From JALRAP01 sp046302815 (GTDB taxonomy: Bacteria > Bacteroidota > Bacteroidia > AKYH767-A > OLB10): a DNA stretch of 10,825 bases. The position numbers and the translations under genes are program-made. A model generated the notes under the pieces. That model ran no database searches. It had not been told where the DNA came from and saw nothing but the letters and a program-made list of their open reading frames with translations. Shown here piece by piece: positions 5,704 through 10,825 of the stretch. The stretch is from the NCBI GenBank assembly GCA_046302815.1, contig JBKCHO010000012.1, forward strand, positions 1 through 10,825. Reading direction: 5' to 3'. Within the stretch, counting starts at the first letter, position 1; each line of letters starts with the position of its first letter.

Positions 5704-5890
5704 CGCCGCAATGCCCGTGCCGAAAGGCCGAGTTCCGATTGAATTAAACGTTTAATATTGGGGAACGCTGATTGGGCGGATTAAACACTTCGACCCTTCG
5801 ACAAGCTCAGGGTAAACAAGCTCAAGGCGACGCGGATTTGCGTGGATTTCATTTTCGCTAAAAAATCCGCGTCCTTGCGCGTGGTCTGTC
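5704..5890. repeat. Composite dispersed repeat, copy 4 (right 76-bp direct repeat)
   Basis: 5704-5779 is the partner of 2587-2662, in the same orientation. It includes a perfect palindrome, ATTAAACGTTTAAT (5743-5756). CCCTTCGACAAGCTCAGGG at 5794-5812 is the form without the inserted palindrome seen at 1729. GACGCGGATTT (5829-5839) and AAATCCGCGTC (5863-5873) form an 11-bp inverted repeat with a 23-nt loop. No gene is present. Confidence 0.8.
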
Positions 5891-5930
5891 AATCCGTTTT
5901 CAATTTGTTAAGGCTACCCACGTAGTGCGC

Positions 5931-5944
5931 AGCAGGTTCCTGCT
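5931..5944. repeat. Short inverted repeat upstream of the first kinase promoter
   Basis: AGCAGG-TT-CCTGCT lies 20 bp before the -33 element of the first histidine kinase gene. It could be a small hairpin or a protein-binding dyad. It also resembles the edge of a heptamer-type tract (CTACCTCCCACTCTACCC follows). Regulatory use is speculative. Confidence 0.35.
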
Positions 5945-5963
5945 ACCTCCCACTCTACCCGGG

Positions 5964-5995
5964 CTTGACAAATCTCGCAAATTATTGTATTTTAG
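5964..5995 (+). promoter_or_regulatory. Predicted promoter of the first GAF histidine kinase
   Basis: CTTG at 5964-5967 and TATTTTAG at 5988-5995 are separated by 20 nt. The same region also reads TTGACA (5965-5970), 17 nt, TATTTT (5988-5993) in the classical sigma-70 view. The start would fall near 6000, giving a leader of about 17 nt. The second kinase has the same arrangement. Confidence 0.55.
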
Positions 5996-6016
5996 TATTT
6001 TCCAATTGAACGGGAG

Positions 6017-7249
6017 TTGACTAACTACCTGCAAATAATACAAGAGTATACGCTGTCGCTAACCAACACGAAGACGGTGAGCGAAGTATGCTGGGAACTG
6101 ACCAAGAATGTAATCGCACATATCGGGTTCGAGGATTGTGTAGTGTATCTGTATGATGAGAACTCGGGCCGACTGATTCAAGTGGCTGCGCATGGACCTA
6201 AGAATCCCATCGACCTTGATATCTACAACCCCATCACCCTCAAACCAGGCGAAGGCATAGTGGGTAATGTTTTTTCATCCGGAAAAGCGGAGATTATTTC
6301 CAACACTCGCCTCGATGATCGCTATGTGGTGGATGATCAGTTCCGGTTTTCTGAAATCGCCGTACCCATCCTGCACAACGGCAAGCCCATCGGCGTAATT
6401 GATAGCGAACATTCGGAAATCGGTTTTTTCAATGATGATCATCGGATGATTTTGACAACACTCGCGTCAATCGCATCCAACAAGATTGTAAAGACCCGGG
6501 CATTCGACCGGCTGCAGATGTTGAATATAGATTTGGAAAAGCGTAGGGCTAAAGAAGAGTTACGCAACCAAGAGCTTAGCAGATTGAACGCACAACTGGA
6601 TGAAATCATCTACAGCCTGTCACATGATTTCCGCGGACCGGTGCTGGCTACACGCAGCTTGATTGAGCGTCTACATGTGAATCCCGTTAAGTTCAACGAA
6701 TATTACCCGATGCTTTTCAAAACGGTGAATAAGCTCGATAGCATCCTTCTGAACATCTACTACTACTCCAATAACCTTCGTAATCCTGTTCAATCGAATT
6801 TGGTGATTCCCGAAACGCTCATCACCGATATGATCAAGTTTTTGCGCAATGAGTTCAAAGAGGAATTCGAGTTTGAGATGCACTCACAAGGGGCGGGTTA
6901 TATTGAAACAGATGAATCGCGACTTAAGGTTATTGTGCGCTCGGTGCTGATGAACTCCATCCAATTCGGAGCGCTGGAGGGCAAACCACTTTGTTTGAAA
7001 GCTACCGTTTTGCACGGAAAAGAAACCTGTAAAATCATTCTCGAAGATAATGGCCCGGGTATTCCTGAGCGATTACTTAACAATATGGATTCCGTTTTCA
7101 TGCGAGGCACTTCGCAAAGCGATGGCGCCGGCATAGGTATTTTTGTTTGTAGAGAGGTTGCTCGTCGCATCGGAGCCAAAATTACTTGGGATAGTCAGCC
7201 GCTGGATGGCACTAGGGTGGAGATTGAGATTTCGTCGAAAGGGCTTTAA
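6017..7249 (+). CDS. Cytosolic GAF-domain sensor histidine kinase, TTG start
   Basis: The 410-residue product senses an unknown cytosolic signal and should autophosphorylate on H203. An N-terminal GAF domain (about 20-160) contains VVYLYDENSGRLIQVAA, KPGEGIVGNVF, NTRLDDRY and EIAVPILHNGKPIGVIDSE. A charged helix (about 165-195) leads to the dimerisation/phosphorylation helix with IIYSLSH203DFRGPV. The ATP-binding domain (about 262-405) has N313 in LMNSIQFG, the G1 box D344-N-G-P-G and the G2 box G370-A-G-I-G. There is no signal peptide, membrane segment or receiver domain. TTG at 6017 is taken as start because upstream in-frame sequence stops at 5993-5995 and the paralogue at 7544 aligns at the same N-terminal point. 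No response regulator is encoded nearby, so the kinase is an orphan in this window. Confidence 0.9.
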   Translation: MTNYLQIIQEYTLSLTNTKTVSEVCWELTKNVIAHIGFEDCVVYLYDENSGRLIQVAAHGPKNPIDLDIYNPITLKPGEGIVGNVFSSGKAEIISNTRLDDRYVVDDQFRFSEIAVPILHNGKPIGVIDSEHSEIGFFNDDHRMILTTLASIASNKIVKTRAFDRLQMLNIDLEKRRAKEELRNQELSRLNAQLDEIIYSLSHDFRGPVLATRSLIERLHVNPVKFNEYYPMLFKTVNKLDSILLNIYYYSNNLRNPVQSNLVIPETLITDMIKFLRNEFKEEFEFEMHSQGAGYIETDESRLKVIVRSVLMNSIQFGALEGKPLCLKATVLHGKETCKIILEDNGPGIPERLLNNMDSVFMRGTSQSDGAGIGIFVCREVARRIGAKITWDSQPLDGTRVEIEISSKGL

Positions 7250-7481
7250 GGAAATGAATAATTGTGAACGCGGATTAAACCCTGCGCATGATTGCAAACG
7301 GAAAAGTTCCGGTTAAGGCGGCTTTACGCGTGTTTCATACTATACAAAACTAAATTCGCGTCCATAAGCTGAATCCATTTTATCCGTGTTAACCAGAAAA
7401 ATAATAAATTGTTAAATACTGATTTACAATTACTTGTATCAGATGGGCAAGAAAAAATATGACACGATTGCATACCAACGA
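7250..7481. repeat. Intergenic remnants of dispersed repeats between kinases
   Basis: GAACGCGGATTAAACC near 7266 and TTATCCGTGTTAACCAGAAAAA near 7380 are degraded members of the repeat modules seen elsewhere in the window. AATTGTTAAAT (7407-7417) and ATTTACAATT (7422-7431) form an AT-only hairpin with one bulge and no following T-run, so it is a poor terminator. No gene is seen. Confidence 0.5.
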
Positions 7482-7513
7482 TTTGTTTTTCAAAATATTG
7501 TTTTCTACTTTAG
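7482..7513 (+). promoter_or_regulatory. Predicted promoter of the second GAF histidine kinase
   Basis: TTTG at 7482-7485 is followed by 20 nt and TACTTTAG at 7506-7513, one mismatch from TA-N2-TTTG. The spacing equals that before the first kinase. A start near 7518 would leave a leader of about 25 nt before the ATG at 7544. Confidence 0.6.
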
Positions 7514-7543
7514 AAATACCCATCGTACTAATACATAATAACC

Positions 7544-8767
7544 ATGGACGGCCAATTGCATATCATACAGGCCTTCACCAATTCCTTGTCAGCGAAAACT
7601 TCGCTGGAAAAAGTATGCTGTGAACTGGTTAGCAAAACGATTGAATTCTTTGGCGCGGTTGATGTTGCTGTTTACCTGTACACCGACAAAACACAGGAGC
7701 TGGTAAGAACGGCTTCCGCCAAGAGCGGAACAGGCACCCTGCATGTGCCACACCCTCCCAAAATCTTGTTGCCCGGAGATGGATTCGCTGGTTGTGTTTT
7801 CAAAAAAGGGAAACCCGATTTACGAACCCGAATCCTGCGAAGCAATTCACCTCGTAAAACAGATTACTGTGAAATGGCCGTGCCTTTGTGTTATGCCAAC
7901 AAGGCCATCGGAGTCGTTCATGTAATAAGCAACAGGAAAGGAAAAATTACGCAAGATGGGATGATGTTCCTTTCAGTCCTCGCATCCATTGCATCCACAG
8001 TGATCATCAAAACCATTGCAAGCACACGATTGAATCAAACCGAGAACAAGTTGCTTCGTACAAGAACATTTAACGCACGCGATAAACAACGGTTTGAAGA
8101 AATCAGAGGGCGCATGGATGAAATCCTATACAGCCTGTCGCACGAATTCCGAGGTCCAGTGCTCACCACCATGAGCCTCATTGAACGAATGGCACACGAC
8201 CCCAAACGGTTCGATGAATACCATCCGATGCTCAAGACCACGGTGAACCGGCTAGATAGCATCCTGCTGAACATCTACTACTATTCGAACAACCTCCGCG
8301 AACCGGTGCTCACCAACGCCGTTATCCCCGAAAGGTTGATTCAAGAAATCGTGGAGTTTTTAAAGCATGAATTCAAAACTGCATTTGATATAAGGATACG
8401 AAGCAACAGCGAGGGATACATCATCACCGATGAGAACCGCTTCAAGGTCATCATTCGTTCACTTCTAATCAATGCGCTGCAATACGGACACAACGGCTCC
8501 TCGAATCCGGAAATCGATATCGAATTGCATTTTTCGTCAGACGACTGCAAAATATCCATTCAAGACCATGGACCTGGATTACCTAAATCGCTTCGCAAAA
8601 AAGCCAACAGCATTTTCAACCGTGGTACTGCAAGCAGCAAAGGTGCAGGAATTGGGATATTCGTTTGCAAGGAACTCTCTCGAAAGATCGGTGCAAAAAT
8701 CGAATGGATCAGTGAAGAGGGCAAAGGTACGCGTGTAGAGTTGGTGATACGAAACGGTGATCAGTAG
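7544..8767 (+). CDS. Cytosolic GAF-domain sensor histidine kinase, paralogue
   Basis: The 407-residue product has the same layout as the preceding kinase. A GAF domain (about 18-155) is followed by a charged helix, the H box YSLSH200EFRGPV, the N box with N310 (LLINALQYG), the G1 box D341-H-G-P-G and the G2 box G367-A-G-I-G. Over the phosphorylation helix region (residues 191-266 here, 194-269 in the neighbour) I count 55 identical of 76, with LDSILLNIYYYSNNLR fully shared. The GAF part has diverged much more: the NTRLDDRY segment is replaced and Cys/Lys/Arg residues are gained around 84-110. This implies tandem duplication, a shared output partner and different inputs. It has its own promoter. 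There is no receiver, membrane segment or nearby response regulator. Confidence 0.92.
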   Translation: MDGQLHIIQAFTNSLSAKTSLEKVCCELVSKTIEFFGAVDVAVYLYTDKTQELVRTASAKSGTGTLHVPHPPKILLPGDGFAGCVFKKGKPDLRTRILRSNSPRKTDYCEMAVPLCYANKAIGVVHVISNRKGKITQDGMMFLSVLASIASTVIIKTIASTRLNQTENKLLRTRTFNARDKQRFEEIRGRMDEILYSLSHEFRGPVLTTMSLIERMAHDPKRFDEYHPMLKTTVNRLDSILLNIYYYSNNLREPVLTNAVIPERLIQEIVEFLKHEFKTAFDIRIRSNSEGYIITDENRFKVIIRSLLINALQYGHNGSSNPEIDIELHFSSDDCKISIQDHGPGLPKSLRKKANSIFNRGTASSKGAGIGIFVCKELSRKIGAKIEWISEEGKGTRVELVIRNGDQ

Positions 8768-8885
8768 CATTTGTTTGCCGGCAAGGAATCTACATTAAAC
8801 ACCCTCCTGCGGCGAGGCAAAACACTACCACCGCCTTCTGCCAATGCATACCGCCTGCTGATTTTATCCCTACCTTCGAGCCGCG

Positions 8886-9800
8886 ATGGAAAACAAACCC
8901 GTTATTTGTATCGGAGCGGCATTGGTGGATGAGATTTTCACCGGCAAAGCAACCATTGAGCCAGGCACTAGCAATCCCTCCACCCTATTCAGAAGCGCTG
9001 GTGGTGTGGCACGAAACATTGCTTCGCACTTGTCTCGGCTCGGCCACCCATTGGAGTTGATTTCCCACATCGGCAACGATGCCTCCGGAGATTGGTTATT
9101 CAAGCAGTGCACAGACGCTGGCATCAAAATGAATCTTGTTGTGCGAACGGAACAACCCACGGGTTGCTTCACAGCCATCAACCACTCGAACGGACAACTC
9201 TTCGTAGGTGCATCGATATCGTATCTGGAAACCGAACTGACTACCACATATCTGGAGTCGATATCAACATCATTGCGCGAAGCACGATTATTGGTACTGG
9301 ATTGTAACCTAAGTGTGGAGTGCATCCAATGGATCTTGCAGTTCGCACAGCAAAACAAAATACCTTGCATCATCGAACCTGTTTCAGTCCCGAAATCCCA
9401 AAAGCTTAAACAAGCTGATCTTTCATTCACCCTGATGATTTCCCCCAATGAATCGGAATTGTGTGCCATTGCAGAAACAGCGGATCTGAAATCTGCAATC
9501 GACAAGGTGCATGGTCGTGGACTGAAACACCTTTGGATGCGTTCGGGCGACAAAGGATCGACGATATACAGTCCAACCGGTAACCTTCACCTCGATGCAC
9601 CTAACACCTCGCTACAAGATACCACCGGTAGCGGTGATGCCGCCTTGGCGGGATGGATTCATGGGTGGTTGATTGGTGCGAAGCCCGAAGATTGCCTACG
9701 GCTCGGACACGCCCTCGCTGGAATCGCCATTTCCGTAAAGGGAGCAGAGCTGGAAAAACTGGATCGAGACCTGCTGATTGAGGCATACAAGAACTTTTAA
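8886..9800 (+). CDS. psuK: Pseudouridine kinase, PfkB family
   Basis: PsuK phosphorylates pseudouridine at the 5' position with ATP in the cytosol. The 304-residue protein is a ribokinase/PfkB-type sugar kinase of usual length. The N-terminal strand VICIGAALVDEI (6-17) is followed by the first PfkB signature around G39-G-V-A-R-N-I-A-S. The second signature is D245-T-T-G-S-G-D251-A-A-L-A-G, where D251 is the expected catalytic base and the glycines form the anion hole. PfkB folds act on many sugars and nucleosides; the pseudouridine assignment rests on the downstream psuG, which starts 7 bp after this stop. The ATG has no Shine-Dalgarno. A TACCTTCG at 8871-8878 is a weak -7 candidate. The 118-bp gap after the kinase gene suggests a separate transcript. 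No transporter or regulator gene accompanies the pair. Confidence 0.88.
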   Translation: MENKPVICIGAALVDEIFTGKATIEPGTSNPSTLFRSAGGVARNIASHLSRLGHPLELISHIGNDASGDWLFKQCTDAGIKMNLVVRTEQPTGCFTAINHSNGQLFVGASISYLETELTTTYLESISTSLREARLLVLDCNLSVECIQWILQFAQQNKIPCIIEPVSVPKSQKLKQADLSFTLMISPNESELCAIAETADLKSAIDKVHGRGLKHLWMRSGDKGSTIYSPTGNLHLDAPNTSLQDTTGSGDAALAGWIHGWLIGAKPEDCLRLGHALAGIAISVKGAELEKLDRDLLIEAYKNF

Positions 9801-9807
9801 CACCAAG

Positions 9808-10728
9808 ATGAACCCGTTTTTGAAGATACATCCCGAAGTAGCAGACGCACTGCGTAACAATAAACCCGTGGTGGCTTTGGAGTCAACCATCATCGCCCAT
9901 GGCATGCCTTATCCGCAAAATGTAGAGACGGCTCGTGCGGTGGAGCACATCGTGCGTGAACAAGGCGCCATACCCGCCACCATCGCCATACTGCATGGCA
10001 AACTATGCGTGGGGCTCGATGAAAAACAATTGGAAGAGCTTGGCAATTCAACCGATGTGTGGAAAGTAAGTATCCGCGACATGGCCTATGTGGTGAGTAA
10101 CAAACTCGCTGGAGCCACAACAGTGGCTGCCACCATGCGCATAGCATCTGAAGCGGGCATTCGCATTTTTGTAACCGGTGGCATCGGTGGCGTTCACCGA
10201 AGCGCTGAAACCACTATGGACATATCATCCGACCTTACGGAGATGTCGAAGACAAGCGTTGCCGTTGTTTCCGCTGGTGTGAAATCCATCCTCGACATCG
10301 GACTCACACTCGAATACCTGGAAACGCTTGGTGTACCAGTGGTCACATACGGACAACCCGATTTCCCAGCATTCTACTCTCGCAAGAGCGGATTCAAAAG
10401 TCCGCTGCAGCTCGACACACCCAACGCCATCGCAAGCATGCTGCACTCCAAGTGGTCAATGAATCTGGAGGGCTCAGTGCTCATCGCAAACCCGATCAGC
10501 GAAGCCGATGAAGTGCCTTTTGAAGTCATGGAAAAACACATCCGTCAAGGGCTCGAAGATGCAGCCAAAGCCGGTATCAGCGGAAAGCAAACCACACCCT
10601 TCCTTTTGAAACGAATTGCCGAAATCACAGGAGGCGACAGTTTGATATCGAACATCGCGTTGGTGAAGAATAATGCAGCGGTCGGAGCACAAGTTGCCAA
10701 GGAGTTGTTGATTGTAAGTGGCGGGTAG
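9808..10728 (+). CDS. psuG: Pseudouridine-5'-phosphate glycosidase
   Basis: PsuG reversibly splits pseudouridine 5'-phosphate, breaking its C-C glycosidic bond, into uracil and ribose 5-phosphate. From ATG 9808 the protein has 306 residues, the family's usual length. Conserved blocks are VVALESTIIAHGMPYPQN (21-38), VWKVSIRD (84-91), VTGGIGGVHR (122-131), MDISSDL (137-143), VSAGVKSILD (154-163), TYGQPDFPAFY (180-190) and SNIALVKNNA (281-290). Against the E. coli enzyme as I remember it, E25, K86, H130, D142, K159 and N282 fall at the active-site positions, K159 being the Schiff-base lysine. A TTG at 9778 would add ten residues inside psuK and is less likely. The gene forms an operon with psuK. 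Its last codons and stop lie in a GTAAGTGGCGGGTAG stretch that looks derived from the adjoining heptamer repeat. Confidence 0.95.
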   Translation: MNPFLKIHPEVADALRNNKPVVALESTIIAHGMPYPQNVETARAVEHIVREQGAIPATIAILHGKLCVGLDEKQLEELGNSTDVWKVSIRDMAYVVSNKLAGATTVAATMRIASEAGIRIFVTGGIGGVHRSAETTMDISSDLTEMSKTSVAVVSAGVKSILDIGLTLEYLETLGVPVVTYGQPDFPAFYSRKSGFKSPLQLDTPNAIASMLHSKWSMNLEGSVLIANPISEADEVPFEVMEKHIRQGLEDAAKAGISGKQTTPFLLKRIAEITGGDSLISNIALVKNNAAVGAQVAKELLIVSGG

Positions 10729-10825
10729 TAAGTGGTGGGTAGTAGTAGCACCACCTACCACCTACCACCTACCACCTACCACCTACCACCTACCACCTAC
10801 CACCTACCACCTACCACCTACCACC
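10714..10825. repeat. Heptamer repeat array (CCACCTA)n after psuG, open at window end
   Basis: From 10751 to the window edge CCACCTA repeats perfectly for about 10.7 copies and probably continues. It is preceded by an inverted, degenerate stretch (10714-10748, GTAAGTGGCGGGTAGTAAG and so on) that includes the psuG stop. Its reverse complement shares CTACTACCCACCACTTAC with 1877-1894. The G-rich stretch at 10731-10740 can pair, with a G-U wobble, with the following C-rich copies, so a transcript may fold into a hairpin after psuG. It is not a CRISPR array, since there are no spacers. Confidence 0.9.

Noticed and set aside
8870..9553. 227-codon minus-strand frame opposite psuK
   Set aside because: It is antisense to a clearly recognisable PfkB-family gene and its translation has no domain features.
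9778..9807. psuG start at TTG 9778
   Set aside because: It overlaps the end of psuK and adds ten residues not expected for PsuG; ATG 9808 fits family length.
10751..10825. CRISPR-like or telomere-like array
   Set aside because: The 7-bp units are contiguous with no spacers. Nothing else suggests a chromosome end, and similar tracts occur between genes.

Overview
The window looks like chromosomal DNA from a member of the Bacteroidota, possibly Cytophagales-like (the order is a weak guess). Three upstream regions fit the Bacteroidota sigma-factor pattern (TTG, 20 nt, TA-N2-TTTG/TTAG). Almost no gene has a Shine-Dalgarno sequence, as usual in that phylum. The RhuM-Doc fusion, the DUF1016 nuclease and the mosaic of degenerate intergenic repeats also fit. 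No rRNA, tRNA, CRISPR array or insertion sequence was recognised.

Layout. (1) Positions 1-1440 are AT-rich and hold two same-strand genes of unknown function: an unrecognised protein whose 5' end may be frameshifted, and a putative zinc-ribbon/coiled-coil protein. The base composition suggests acquired DNA. (2) Positions 1440-1895 hold no gene, only dispersed repeats and a degenerate 7-bp tandem tract. (3) Positions 1891-5629 form a small conflict or stability region: a toxin-first HigBA-type toxin-antitoxin pair (minus strand), a DUF1016/YhcG-type PDDEXK nuclease (plus) and a RhuM-Doc fusion (minus, convergent with the nuclease). No restriction-modification genes accompany them here. These modules are separated by repeats. 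One 76-bp repeat occurs as direct copies on both sides of the nuclease/RhuM-Doc pair. A protein-free segment between about 2613 and 3030 contains a long imperfect hairpin plus a perfect 10-bp hairpin, and has an outward-facing terminator at each end. (4) Positions 5964-8767 hold two tandem paralogous cytosolic GAF histidine kinases, each with its own promoter of the same architecture and no response regulator in the window. (5) Positions 8886-10728 hold a two-gene pseudouridine degradation operon, psuK-psuG. (6) The window ends in a perfect 7-bp tandem repeat that begins right after the psuG stop.

How the genes work together. PsuK phosphorylates pseudouridine, and PsuG splits the product to uracil and ribose 5-phosphate. 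The two kinases have nearly the same phosphorylation core but divergent GAF sensors, so they may feed one shared response regulator encoded elsewhere. The toxin-antitoxin, nuclease and RhuM-Doc genes do not form an operon and look like independently acquired modules embedded in repeats. No wholly new system can be proven from sequence alone. The best candidates for follow-up are the terminator-bracketed structured segment, the repeat-bracketed nuclease/RhuM-Doc module, the palindrome inserted in frame in the nuclease gene, and the heptamer tracts abutting the stop codons of two unrelated genes.
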